The notes below the pieces were generated by a model. That model was not told the origin of the DNA. It did not search any database and saw only the letters and a program-made list of their open reading frames with translations. From positions 1 to 64,000 of the forward strand of contig NZ_JAPIVP010000018.1 in assembly GCF_026239555.1 (NCBI RefSeq): 64,000 nt of DNA, in the 5' to 3' direction. Position numbers and translations under genes: made by a program. The stretch comes from Pedobacter sp. PF22-3 (GTDB lineage: Bacteria; Bacteroidota; Bacteroidia; Sphingobacteriales; Sphingobacteriaceae). Shown here piece by piece: positions 17,013 to 25,297 of the stretch (positions are counted from its first letter, which is position 1; each line of letters opens with the position of its first letter).

Positions 17013-17596
17013 GGCTTAGCGAAAATTAGAATTCTAAAATAGGAGAACGGTTTTAAAATAATTTCTTTTTCCAGTTTAAATTGATTGATCCCCATAATAT
17101 CTTTTAGGTAAAATAAGGATTTTAAATGAAACCATTTTGACCAGAAGTTAAAAATGCGGTCTGTATATTTTAACCCATTATCAGGGGTGAAATGATTTAA
17201 GATAAGGAGTTTTCCGTTGGATTTTAAAACCCGATGGCATTGTGTTAAAAGTTTTTCAGGATTATCTGCAACGGCAATAACATGTGATAAAACCACATAA
17301 TCGAAGGTATTGTCTTCAAAATTAAGTTCTTCACCGTTCATTTGGAAAAGTTCGATGTTGCCCATTTGGTTCTTCATGGCGGCACTTAACATTGATGTAG
17401 AAATTTCTATCCCGGTTATTTTATGGTTTTTGTATAAGTGAAAATGCGAACCGTTCCCCACACCGATTTCCAATAAATTTCCATAAGGCAATTGATTGAT
17501 CCCGTTGAAGAATTTTTTCTTTTGAGGTTTAAGAAAAAGATCAACCAGTGGGTATAAAAATGAAAAACGGTTATAGAAATTGGTTTGAGCGCTCAA
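17009..17596 (-). CDS. Class I SAM-dependent methyltransferase
   Basis: A 195-aa cytosolic methyltransferase of the Methyltransf_11/UbiE-like type. Motif I is NLLEIGVGNGSHF, the acidic strand-2 residue lies in KITGIEIS, motif II is FDYVVLSHVIA and motif III is KSNGKLLILNHF. The end resembles phosphatidylethanolamine/menaquinone-type methyltransferases, but the substrate is unassigned. The only sensible start is a TTG at 17596, which lies in a perfect 12-bp palindrome TTGAGCGCTCAA (17585-17596). It is coupled to the VanZ-like gene. Confidence 0.83.
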   Translation of the reverse strand: MSAQTNFYNRFSFLYPLVDLFLKPQKKKFFNGINQLPYGNLLEIGVGNGSHFHLYKNHKITGIEISTSMLSAAMKNQMGNIELFQMNGEELNFEDNTFDYVVLSHVIAVADNPEKLLTQCHRVLKSNGKLLILNHFTPDNGLKYTDRIFNFWSKWFHLKSLFYLKDIMGINQFKLEKEIILKPFSYFRILIFAKP

Positions 17597-17722
17597 TTTT
17601 TTAGATTTAAGTGTTAAATCTAATTAAAGCATTTTTAATTTGCCGCCTGTGCCTTAAAATATTAACGAATTGCAAATCCCGGCTGTTGGGAATCTTAAGG
17701 CGCTTGAAAAGCCGCGAAGAAT

Positions 17723-17820
17723 CGTCATTGCGAGAAAGGCTTTTTCAGCCAACGAAGCAATCTTTCTTGTAATGATCGCTAACATGAAAGATTGCTTCGT
17801 CGTACCTCCTCGCAATGACG
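17723..17820. repeat. CGTCATTGCGAG long-hairpin repeat, complete copy
   Basis: A 98-bp element with outer arms CGTCATTGCGAG / CTCGCAATGACG (12 bp) and inner arms CGAAGCAATCTTTC / GAAAGATTGCTTCG (14 bp). A second complete copy is at 51587-51681 and a half copy at 42150-42190. It is non-coding. Confidence 0.9.
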
Positions 17821-17839
17821 GTTTTTACATGGAGTCTGT

Positions 17840-17876
17840 CAATGGAAGCGGAGCATAGCGTAGTCGAGATGACGAT
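17840..17876. repeat. CGTCATCTCGAC-type repeat, inverted copy
   Basis: It reads ...GCATAGCGTAGTCGAGATGACGATT, the reverse complement of the family at 2595. It directly abuts the 3' end of the MoxR gene. Confidence 0.65.
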
Positions 17877-17884
17877 TCTATTTA

Positions 17885-18847
17885 CTACAATAAATCTTTA
17901 ATGATTTTTTCGATGGATAAACCTTCGGCTTCGGCGCGGTAGTTACGAACAATACGGTGACGTAAAATAGGTTCAGCAACTGCTTTAACATCTTCGATAT
18001 CTGGTGAGTATTTTCCGGTTACTGCAGCATGGCATTTTGCGCCTAACACCAAAAATTGTGAAGCACGCGGACCAGCACCCCAGCTAATGTATTTGTTTAC
18101 TGTATCGGTAGCAAATTCTGTATTCGGACGGGTTTTCGTTGCCAGTTTTACTGCATATTCCAGTACATTATCAGTTACGGGAATATCACGGATCAGTTTC
18201 TGAAAATATTGGATATCATCTGCATGGATAATTTTCTGCAGCTGGATGGTTTTATTGCTCGTGGTGTTTTTTACGATGTTTAACTCATCTGCAAAAGCAG
18301 GATAATTTAATTGGATATTGAACATAAAGCGGTCTAATTGAGCTTCGGGTAGGGGATATGTTCCTTCCTGTTCAATTGGGTTTTGCGTAGCCAGAACGAA
18401 AAATGGCTTCGGCAGGGCATGTGTTTGCCCGGCTGCGGTTACCGATTTCTCCTGCATGGCCTCTAACAGCGCCGCTTGCGTTTTTGGTGGCGTACGGTTA
18501 ATTTCATCAGCAAGAATAATATTGGAAAAAACAGGCCCTTTTATAAATTTAAAGTGCCTGTCTTCTCCTAAAATCTCCGCACCGATAATGTCGCTTGGCA
18601 TTAAATCAGGCGTAAACTGGATCCTGTTGAAATTAAGATCAAGAACGGAAGCCACGGTTTGTACAAGTAAAGTTTTAGCCAATCCGGGTACGCCAACCAA
18701 CAGACAATGTCCGTTGCTAAAAATGGCGATTAAAACAGATTTTATGATGTCATCTTGTCCAACTACTACTTTGCTTATTTCAGCTTTAATGTTGTTGAAA
18801 GATTGATGAAGTGCATCAACAGCTTCTACTTCGTTCTTATACTGCAT
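17885..18847 (-). CDS. MoxR family AAA+ ATPase
   Basis: A 320-aa AAA_3-type ATPase. Walker A is GVPGLAKT (about residues 57-64) and Walker B is IILADEINRTPP with the sensor region LATQNPIEQEGTYPLPEAQLDRF. The C-terminal lid domain (about 250-320) contains WGAGPRASQFL and LRHRIVRNY. MoxR ATPases act as chaperones that mature or insert cofactors, often with VWA proteins. No VWA gene follows here. It starts 5 nt after the SurA-like gene, so its operon partners are envelope chaperones. Confidence 0.93.
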   Translation of the reverse strand: MQYKNEVEAVDALHQSFNNIKAEISKVVVGQDDIIKSVLIAIFSNGHCLLVGVPGLAKTLLVQTVASVLDLNFNRIQFTPDLMPSDIIGAEILGEDRHFKFIKGPVFSNIILADEINRTPPKTQAALLEAMQEKSVTAAGQTHALPKPFFVLATQNPIEQEGTYPLPEAQLDRFMFNIQLNYPAFADELNIVKNTTSNKTIQLQKIIHADDIQYFQKLIRDIPVTDNVLEYAVKLATKTRPNTEFATDTVNKYISWGAGPRASQFLVLGAKCHAAVTGKYSPDIEDVKAVAEPILRHRIVRNYRAEAEGLSIEKIIKDLL

Positions 18848-18852
18848 TGGTG

Positions 18853-20211
18853 TTATTTTGCGGCCGTGGTTTTTGTCCAGATTTTTAATTCATCACAGGT
18901 GTTAAATTCGTCATCGATTTTAATGTATGTACTTTCGCGACGTTTTTGAAACCATTCGCTTAAAGTACGATTAATTTTATCACTTTGTGCGGCATCTCTG
19001 ATTTTTGGAAAATCTTGAGCTAAGTTTGCCTTGTGTGGTGGAATTTTAGATTTTAGATATAAAATGCGGTAACCTTGTTTTCCATCAGCTGCAGTAAATA
19101 AATCCGGTTTGGAAATACCACCGATTTTCATGCTATCGATTACCAAAAAAACCGAAGGATCTAATTTATCAACCGGAATAAAGGTGCTTCTTGCCTGAAC
19201 GTCCTGTGCATTAAGCATCATACCGCCATTGTATTTCGTTTCTTTATTATCTGAATATAGATTTGCAGCAGCAGCGAAACTTAATTTTTTACCCATAAGG
19301 TTATTATAAATGCTATCTGCATGTAACTTTAAACGTGTTAAGCTTTCTGGTGTAGTTTTAGGCATAATTAAAATATGTCTAACATGTACCTGCTCGCCCC
19401 TACGCTCCAAAACCTGTAAAAAGTGGAAGCCATAATCTGTTTCGAACACTGGTGAAATTTCTCCTGCTTTTAATTTAAATGCCCAGGCCGTAAATTCTTT
19501 AACCATGGTGTTCCTATCAATAAAGCCATAATCACCACCATCTGATGCAGAACCCGGATCTTCAGAATAGGTTTTTGCCAAAACACCCATATCCTCACCA
19601 CTTTTAACCCTTAAACGAAGTGCTTCAATCTTATCGCGGAATTTCTGTTTTTCTGCCCTGGTTAACTTCGGGTTTAAAATGATTTCACCAACTTCAACTT
19701 CTGTATTGAATTCTGGAATGCTATCGCCTAATGATTTGAAGTATTTCTCCACTTCCATTGGCGTTACATTAATATTTTCGGTGATTTTTTGCTGCATTTT
19801 ATTTGCAATCAATTCATCTTTTATTGATGGTCTGATTTCATCTTTATACTGTAGTACCGATTTGTTTAAGAACTGCTCCAAACGCTCTTGCCCGCCGGCA
19901 CGTTGCATGCTGTAACGCATACGCTTGTTTACTTCATCATCAACGGCACCATCTTCAACCATCACCGAATCGATTTCGGCTTGTTGTTTAAGTAATTTTT
20001 GGGTTAAGGTTTGTTGTAATATTTTACACTTAATATCATTGTTCGGTTGGTTACCCTGATAAAGATATTGCGTGTATTGTTGGTTTAAGTCAGATAGCAG
20101 GATAATATTATTTCCTACAACAGCAGCAACTTTATCTACAGTGTGTTTTTGAGCAAAACTGTTTAAAAACAGGCAAATTAAAGTGGTTGCTACTAAAAAA
20201 ACTTTCTTCAT
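18853..20211 (-). CDS. SurA-like periplasmic peptidyl-prolyl cis-trans isomerase
   Basis: A 452-aa exported chaperone/PPIase expected to help outer-membrane proteins fold. A signal peptide (about 1-20, ending NSFAQ) is followed by a SurA-type N-terminal domain (VDKVAAVVGNNIILLSDLNQQ) and two parvulin domains. The first, at about 170-275, has the typical YSEDPGSASDGGDYGFIDR and FETDYGFHFLQVLERRG. The second (about 280-390) starts VHVRHILIMP and is less canonical. I start it at the ATG at 20211; a TTG 21 nt further upstream is not needed. It is encoded between a parvulin-related gene and moxR. Confidence 0.9.
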   Translation of the reverse strand: MKKVFLVATTLICLFLNSFAQKHTVDKVAAVVGNNIILLSDLNQQYTQYLYQGNQPNNDIKCKILQQTLTQKLLKQQAEIDSVMVEDGAVDDEVNKRMRYSMQRAGGQERLEQFLNKSVLQYKDEIRPSIKDELIANKMQQKITENINVTPMEVEKYFKSLGDSIPEFNTEVEVGEIILNPKLTRAEKQKFRDKIEALRLRVKSGEDMGVLAKTYSEDPGSASDGGDYGFIDRNTMVKEFTAWAFKLKAGEISPVFETDYGFHFLQVLERRGEQVHVRHILIMPKTTPESLTRLKLHADSIYNNLMGKKLSFAAAANLYSDNKETKYNGGMMLNAQDVQARSTFIPVDKLDPSVFLVIDSMKIGGISKPDLFTAADGKQGYRILYLKSKIPPHKANLAQDFPKIRDAAQSDKINRTLSEWFQKRRESTYIKIDDEFNTCDELKIWTKTTAAK

Positions 20212-20265
20212 TCTATTTGTTATATTTTTCAAATTTAATACTTATCGTCAAACAAAATCAGGTGT

Positions 20266-20853
20266 TTATAACTTGGCAAGTTTCTTCAGCTCACTTTCAT
20301 TAATTTTAATCTGATATTTTTGTTTCAGGCTTTTTAGCCATTTTTCTTCTAAACGCTGTTGGTAATCAGCAATTACTGCTCCCCGCACTTCATTTAGAGG
20401 TTTATTGTAATTCTTTTGGTTTTTAACGTAAAATTCATTTATGGCCTGCTCATCTTCCTGTGCCTTATTCCAGATTTTTTGTTCCGAAACATTGAACATT
20501 AAAACACCTTCCCGGTATTCATTCAATAAGAAATCATGGTCTTTACTACTAACCCCAGCTTTTTTATGTTTGGCCAATGCATCTTCATAAGTTTTAATTT
20601 CTTGCTGGTAATCTGCGTCTTTATCCAATCCCATCTCGCGGGCATCTAAAACCTTAAGCTTAAAATTTATGTACAAGTTTAAATAGGCTTGTAAAGTATC
20701 GTACGGCACACTAACATTTCCGTTATGGCTTTTTTTGTACGCCCACGTAAATTCTTTAGCACTTATTGATTTTCCGTTTACCACAGCAACGTTTTGTGCA
20801 AACGAAATGCTATAAATAAAGCTGAAAACGAATAGGGAGTAAGCTTTCTTCAC
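20266..20853 (-). CDS. SurA-related exported protein lacking the parvulin domain
   Basis: A 195-aa protein with a signal peptide (about 1-18, ending SISFAQ) and a SurA-type opening (NVAVVNGKSISAKEFTWAY). Helical segments typical of the PPIase chaperone module follow (INEFYVKNQKNY, WLKSLKQKYQIKIN). No parvulin rotamase core is present, so it should be chaperone-like rather than an isomerase. I choose the GTG at 20853, which begins a normal signal peptide (VKKAYSLFVFSF). It lies 54 nt upstream of the SurA-like gene on the same strand. Confidence 0.75.
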   Translation of the reverse strand: MKKAYSLFVFSFIYSISFAQNVAVVNGKSISAKEFTWAYKKSHNGNVSVPYDTLQAYLNLYINFKLKVLDAREMGLDKDADYQQEIKTYEDALAKHKKAGVSSKDHDFLLNEYREGVLMFNVSEQKIWNKAQEDEQAINEFYVKNQKNYNKPLNEVRGAVIADYQQRLEEKWLKSLKQKYQIKINESELKKLAKL

Positions 20854-20957
20854 GCAGAGCACTCTATAAATTTTAAGGGATAAAAGTAACAATTAGCAGG
20901 GCTATTATAAGATATTTAACTAATTTTAACAGAAATTATTATCCAACAAAAATACGA

Positions 20958-21611
20958 ATGGAAAACCAGGTTACCAACAATGCGAATGCTTTACGTTTAT
21001 TTTTTACTGAAGAGGTTTTCTTGGTAAAGGATGAAAGTGTAGAAATTCTGCCTTTACGTAATGTTGAGCCGGTTTTTATTGCTGAAAATGTTTCTGTTAA
21101 AGCAACAGAAGAACCTGTTTTAAAGTCAGAAATAGCTCAAATTCCTGCGATTAATCCTACAAATTCGCCTAAAGTTTATCCACAAGGTCCTGAAATTCCG
21201 CATATTGTGGCAGAATCTGCACCGGAAAAAATATTTAAATTTTTGGGTGGAAATAAAAAATCAGTACTCATTTTAGTTAATGATAGTGAACATGATGTAA
21301 GTACCGAACAGGGTAGAGAACTTTTGCGGAAAATTGTTAAAGCTGTAGATTTGGGTACTCCAGATTTTGCCCTTCTAAATTATTCAAATTATAAAGGAAC
21401 AGATTTCGTAGCGTTGCACCGGTTTTTCAAACCTGCCATTATGTTATCTTTCGGAGTAGCGTTTGCCGACCTAAAATTGAACCTTACCTGGCAGAATGAA
21501 ATCATCGCTCATGAAACCACCAGAATTATCTTTGCTCCAAATCTCCATCATCTGGATAGCGATTTAAATGCTAAAAAAATGCTTTGGGGGCACCTTCAGA
21601 AAATTAAATAA
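20958..21611 (+). CDS. Conserved-looking protein of unknown function, possible HolD-like fold
   Basis: A 217-aa soluble protein. Residues 1-85 are variable, with Pro/Glu/Val-rich linker sequence. From about residue 90 a compact domain appears: KKSVLILVNDSEHDVSTEQ, LLRKIVKAVDLGTPDFALLNY, AIMLSFGVAF and the ending RIIFAPNLHHLDSDLNAKKMLWGHLQKIK. The alternation LL-KIVKAV-DFALLN and the final short helix are reminiscent of DNA polymerase III psi (HolD) proteins. This is only a resemblance, not an assignment. It overlaps no other gene and is followed by rdgB. Confidence 0.6.
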   Translation: MENQVTNNANALRLFFTEEVFLVKDESVEILPLRNVEPVFIAENVSVKATEEPVLKSEIAQIPAINPTNSPKVYPQGPEIPHIVAESAPEKIFKFLGGNKKSVLILVNDSEHDVSTEQGRELLRKIVKAVDLGTPDFALLNYSNYKGTDFVALHRFFKPAIMLSFGVAFADLKLNLTWQNEIIAHETTRIIFAPNLHHLDSDLNAKKMLWGHLQKIK

Positions 21612-21643
21612 GCAAGTAATAAAGAAACGTTTAACTTTTCAAA

Positions 21644-21687
21644 CCCTATACCCTATACCCTATACCCTATACCCTATACCCTATACC
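21644..21687. repeat. Heptamer tandem repeat (CCCTATA)x6 upstream of rdgB
   Basis: Six perfect CCCTATA units plus CC end 15 nt before the rdgB start codon. Length change by slippage would alter the 5' region but not the reading frame. Confidence 0.9.
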
Positions 21688-21702
21688 ATTTACCTTCCTA
21701 AA

Positions 21703-22275
21703 ATGAAAAAACTTGTATTTGCAACCAATAACCAACATAAAACTGAAGAAATACGTGCTGCACTTAAAGGTAAATACGAAGTGTTAAATCTGGAAGACAT
21801 TGGATGTTTGGTTGATATTCCTGAAACTGCTGATACTTTTGAAGGCAATGCAACTTTAAAGAGCAGTTATGTAGTTAAACATTTTAATTTGGATTGTTTT
21901 GCCGATGATAGCGGTTTAGAAGTTGAAGCCTTAAATAACGAACCTGGCGTGTATTCTGCTCGATATTCTGGCAGCAGGGATAGCTTAGAAAATATTCAAA
22001 TGGTTTTGGCAAAGCTTGAGGGGAATCCAAACAGAAAAGCAAGGTTTAAAACGGTAATTTCCTTGATGCAGGATGGGAAAAATCATATTTTTGAGGGTGT
22101 AATAGATGGGACCATCAGAACAGCTTTATCAGGTTCTAAGGGTTTCGGTTATGATCCTATCTTCCAGCCAGACGGTTATGAGATTACATTCGCTGAAATG
22201 GATATGGCAGAGAAGAATAAAATTAGCCACAGGGCTATTGCATTAAAAAAGATGTTGGTTTTTTTGAAGGGATAG
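21703..22275 (+). CDS. rdgB: Non-canonical purine NTP pyrophosphatase (RdgB/HAM1)
   Basis: A 190-aa house-cleaning enzyme that hydrolyses (d)ITP and XTP to the monophosphates. The family hallmarks are the N-terminal FATNNQHKTEEI (substrate-binding TxNxxK), the metal-binding region CFADDSGLEVEALNNEPGVYSARYSG, and the C-terminal GSKGFGYDPIFQPDGY followed by KNKISHRAIAL. The start is the ATG at 21703. An upstream in-frame extension would translate the heptamer repeat and is unlikely. Confidence 0.96.
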   Translation: MKKLVFATNNQHKTEEIRAALKGKYEVLNLEDIGCLVDIPETADTFEGNATLKSSYVVKHFNLDCFADDSGLEVEALNNEPGVYSARYSGSRDSLENIQMVLAKLEGNPNRKARFKTVISLMQDGKNHIFEGVIDGTIRTALSGSKGFGYDPIFQPDGYEITFAEMDMAEKNKISHRAIALKKMLVFLKG

Positions 22276-22277
22276 AA

Positions 22278-22583
22278 CTATAAAAATCTTTTTTTCTTTT
22301 TACCACTTTGTCGATTATCTATAATAAAAGTTACGATCTCTAAAGTGTTGCTTTTTCGTTTAATTCGGTACACAACAGATATATGTGGTATGATGATGCC
22401 TATATGTGTATTCTTTGTTTTGTATGTTTTTCTTGAGATCAACGGTTCTTCAGATAGTGTTTCGAGATAACTAAAAACCCTTGTTACGAATTTTTTTACC
22501 TCTATTTCTGTCCAGTTGTCTTTTAGATAATCAATATTTTGTTGGAAAGTTTCACCAGCCTTTTTAGACCAAATAATATCCAT
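22278..22583 (-). CDS. RelE/ParE family toxin
   Basis: A 101-aa small basic protein with the ParE/RelE toxin layout. An N-terminal IIWSKKAGETFQQNIDYL helix is followed by the central VTRVFSYLETLSEEPLISRK and the C-terminal strand VVYRIKRKSNTLEIVTFI. Such toxins inhibit gyrase or cleave mRNA on the ribosome; which one cannot be told. Its ATG overlaps the antitoxin stop by one base (TAATG), the usual antitoxin-first operon. Confidence 0.85.
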   Translation of the reverse strand: MDIIWSKKAGETFQQNIDYLKDNWTEIEVKKFVTRVFSYLETLSEEPLISRKTYKTKNTHIGIIIPHISVVYRIKRKSNTLEIVTFIIDNRQSGKKKKRFL

Positions 22584-22804
22584 TATACACTGAATCTTTT
22601 TTTAGCCTCTTCGTGGCTAAAACTTTCGCCACGATCAAGTTGATTTATACCTTCTATAATGTCGTTTTGCTGGTTACTGTTTAATCCATCAAACCAGTCA
22701 AAGTCTCGTGCGGTAATTAGCGATTTAATATCCCTAATTAGACTTTCATCATTCGAATTAATGATCTGTTGAAGTATATTTAGTTTTTCCGATTGTAAAT
22801 CCAT
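22583..22804 (-). CDS. Antitoxin of a type II toxin-antitoxin pair
   Basis: A 73-aa acidic protein upstream of and overlapping the RelE/ParE-type toxin. The sequence ends RGESFSHEEAKKRFSV, a common tail of RHH/Phd-unrelated antitoxins that pair with ParE-like toxins. The N-terminus (KLNILQQIINSNDESLIRDI) is helical. It should neutralise the toxin and autoregulate. Upstream on its strand lies TAAATTTA just 3 nt before the ATG, a weak promoter candidate. Confidence 0.82.
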   Translation of the reverse strand: MDLQSEKLNILQQIINSNDESLIRDIKSLITARDFDWFDGLNSNQQNDIIEGINQLDRGESFSHEEAKKRFSV

Positions 22805-22841
22805 AAATAAATTTAACCATTATTTAGCGAATACCCAAAAA

Positions 22842-25244
22842 CTACATTTTACGAACCGCCTTTTTCACCTGAACCGAATCTTTTTTTGGCAGGATAGGTT
22901 TAATGCCGAGGTTTGCAGTATCTACCGGTTTAGTTTGAGGCGATTTTTGATCAACTTTTAAGCTATCTTTCTCTAAAGTAATTTTGGATTTAACAGCAGG
23001 TGCCGTTGTTAATGGTTTACTTGCTGCTGCTTTTGCACCAGTCCCAGTTTTAGCCACAACTGTTTTCGCTTTTGTTTTCGGTTTAGCTTTGCCAGATGAG
23101 CCAATAGCATCTTTCTTTGATTTCGGACGTTCGGTAGGTTTCCATGAAAATCCTTTTAATACATGGTCTTTAGCAATCGTATTTTCGGGATTCAAAGCCC
23201 CCTCTATTCCTTTAATATATACAATCTCCTCAATGGCATTTTCTTTATCCTTAAAGATGAACTTTATCCTGCTACTTAAGGTTTGGTTCATTTCTTTATA
23301 CACTTTTGTGCTGTCATCCTGGGTGTAATAAATGCTTTCGGCGTTGCCATCCACATATAAGGTTTTAAATTTCCCGTTGGTAAAGAAACCTGTCATCAAC
23401 CTACCTTTTATTTGATTAAACCTTAACGAATCTTTTGGCGTATTTACTAAAAATGCATTCCTAAAAGCCTGTAAATTATTTAGTTTCTTATTCTTGAACT
23501 GAACAAATATAGTATCGCCAACCTGCTGAGAACCTTCCGACCAGATGATCGGGTTGCTGTAGCAACGTAAGGTAGAATCGGCACTGGTATAAAACAGACT
23601 GTCGGTTTTAGCCTGTATATTCGTTTTAAAAATCTTAACGCCATGGTAAGCCTTTATAATACGCGTTTGAACGGTATCAGCCGGGTTAAATTTAGCCGTA
23701 TCAGTTTTTAATGCACCTGCTTTTAAATTCCCCAGAACTTTCGTTAAATTATCTTTGCTACCAGGTTTTGTGATGTTTTTTTGCAGGCTGTCAACATTGG
23801 CTTTCGGAATATCCTTTGCCAAAGGAGAAGCCTTGTCAGTGATCTTTTTTTGTAAACTATCGATGTTGGTTTTCGATAGGTTTTTTGTAATCAAATTGGT
23901 TTTGTCAGCTAGTTTTTTCAGACTGTCTGTTTTAAGCTTAGGCAGATTTTTTATTATTGAATCGGCTTTTGCCTTTAAAATATTGCTTTTTTGCAAACTG
24001 TCCAAATTAACTTTAGGCAGTCCTTTGCCAAGTGAATCTACTTTTGATTTTAAACTATCGATACTTTTATCTTTCAGGTTTAGCTTGTCTTCTGTTTCAG
24101 CATCACCTTGTTTTTTCTTTTTATCAGCCTTGTTATTTCTGGAATTACGCTTATTTCTATCTTCTTTTTGGCTTGATTCAGGTTCTGTTTTATATTTTGG
24201 TTCGCCTTTTTCTTTCTTCCCGCCATCTTCATCATCCTCCCCAACCTGGTTGTCAGCTTTTATGGAAATTTTAGGCACTAATTTCAAGGTTTTCTGCAGC
24301 ACCATCTGCGTTTCCAGCGTATCTGCACCCATCCATAAACTATCAGGCCTTTTTTTATTCTTCACCATGACCGAATCTTCCGTGCCAATTCCCAGGTATG
24401 CATTACGGGTAACCAAGGTCCGTTGATCCAGTTTGTAGTAGTAGCCTAAATCGCCAAACATTTTCATCTTATCCTTGGTGTCAGAGAAAACGATGTTTTT
24501 AACCGCTTTACCAACGCCCTGTTTACCATAATAATATAAACTATCTCCTTTTAGAGATCGCGTACCCTGTGTATAGAGATTTTTCTTTCCAAAAAAAGCA
24601 TCTTCTGTAAAAGTATTGTATTGGCCATTTTCTGTATACAGGTTATCATCTTTACCCTTGATATTGGTTGGTCCGTAAAAATAGGTCCATTTATCCTGGG
24701 TATTGTAACTCATGGTATCGGATTTAATGGTCGATTGAGGCGTAACCACTACCACATCATATTTAAAATAAGCAACATTTCTTTGGCTAAAGTAATATCC
24801 ATTTTTACTGGTAAGGGTTACATCCTTATTTACAATTTTGCCACCACTGGTATAAGTTCCGATTTTAGTGAGTGTGTTGTAATCCAATATATTAGTAGTT
24901 AAAACGGAAGTAGGATCAACCATTCTTACATTTCCTGTTAAATGTGCTTGTTTTTTATTTCCATCATATTCGAGCTGATCGGAATAGATATCTGTGTTTT
25001 CCTGATGGATATGAACTTTCCTGTAAGCCTCGAAATAATTCCGCTCACTATAAAATACCGCGCTATCACAGGCTAGGGTAGCGTTGTCCTGTTGAAAAAC
25101 AGGAAAATTAAGGTAGGTTGCTTTCTTTTTTATGTCGCCAGAGATATGCTGATAAGAAACAATTTTAATTTTCGAAGCAGGTTGCTGGCCGAATAAAAAT
25201 GCCGGACTGATTAAAAGGAATAAAAAGACAAATAGTTTTTGCAC
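22842..25244 (-). CDS. OstA-like (LptA/LptD-type) outer-membrane biogenesis protein with repetitive middle
   Basis: An 800-aa exported protein (signal peptide about 1-19, ending FLFGQ). Residues about 25-260 form repeated beta-strand turns of the OstA/LptA type (YLNFPVFQQDNATLACDSAVFY, LEYDGNKKQAHLTGNVRM), known from the lipopolysaccharide-transport bridge. A charged linker (about 330-390, rich in Lys/Glu/Asp) is followed by about four degenerate 25-30-aa repeats around LPKxNxDSLQK. Another OstA-like stretch follows (about 525-690), and the tail is Lys/Ala/Pro-rich. It begins with GTG. A -7 box ends exactly 4 nt upstream, which supports that start. Confidence 0.82.
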   Translation of the reverse strand: MQKLFVFLFLLISPAFLFGQQPASKIKIVSYQHISGDIKKKATYLNFPVFQQDNATLACDSAVFYSERNYFEAYRKVHIHQENTDIYSDQLEYDGNKKQAHLTGNVRMVDPTSVLTTNILDYNTLTKIGTYTSGGKIVNKDVTLTSKNGYYFSQRNVAYFKYDVVVVTPQSTIKSDTMSYNTQDKWTYFYGPTNIKGKDDNLYTENGQYNTFTEDAFFGKKNLYTQGTRSLKGDSLYYYGKQGVGKAVKNIVFSDTKDKMKMFGDLGYYYKLDQRTLVTRNAYLGIGTEDSVMVKNKKRPDSLWMGADTLETQMVLQKTLKLVPKISIKADNQVGEDDEDGGKKEKGEPKYKTEPESSQKEDRNKRNSRNNKADKKKKQGDAETEDKLNLKDKSIDSLKSKVDSLGKGLPKVNLDSLQKSNILKAKADSIIKNLPKLKTDSLKKLADKTNLITKNLSKTNIDSLQKKITDKASPLAKDIPKANVDSLQKNITKPGSKDNLTKVLGNLKAGALKTDTAKFNPADTVQTRIIKAYHGVKIFKTNIQAKTDSLFYTSADSTLRCYSNPIIWSEGSQQVGDTIFVQFKNKKLNNLQAFRNAFLVNTPKDSLRFNQIKGRLMTGFFTNGKFKTLYVDGNAESIYYTQDDSTKVYKEMNQTLSSRIKFIFKDKENAIEEIVYIKGIEGALNPENTIAKDHVLKGFSWKPTERPKSKKDAIGSSGKAKPKTKAKTVVAKTGTGAKAAASKPLTTAPAVKSKITLEKDSLKVDQKSPQTKPVDTANLGIKPILPKKDSVQVKKAVRKM

Positions 25245-25248
25245 ACTA

Positions 25249-25256
25249 CAAAGTTA
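25249..25256 (-). promoter_or_regulatory. Leaderless -7 box of ostA-like gene (TAACTTTG)
   Basis: Exact TAnnTTTG on the minus strand followed by TAGT and the GTG at 25244. It fixes the GTG as the start. Confidence 0.65.
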
Positions 25257-25264
25257 GTTTTTTG

Positions 25265-25280
25265 TTCCGAACGTTCGGAA
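25265..25280. promoter_or_regulatory. Perfect 16-bp palindrome between divergent promoters
   Basis: TTCCGAACGTTCGGAA is self-complementary and lies midway between the ostA and tilS -7 boxes, over both predicted -33 regions. It may be an operator. Confidence 0.55.
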
Positions 25281-25297
25281 TACCAGTTAAAATTAAA

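Noticed and set aside
18853..20232. TTG start upstream for the SurA-like gene
   Set aside because: The ATG at 20211 begins a complete signal peptide; the TTG adds seven residues before it without support.
21644..21687. CCCTATA array as telomere-like or origin sequence
   Set aside because: Only six units in a gene's 5' region, with no terminal or replication genes nearby.
23755..24426. 223-codon plus-strand frame opposite the OstA-like gene
   Set aside because: It is an antisense shadow rich in Phe/Ser/Leu, as expected from the Lys/Asp/Ser-rich coding strand; no start context or domain.
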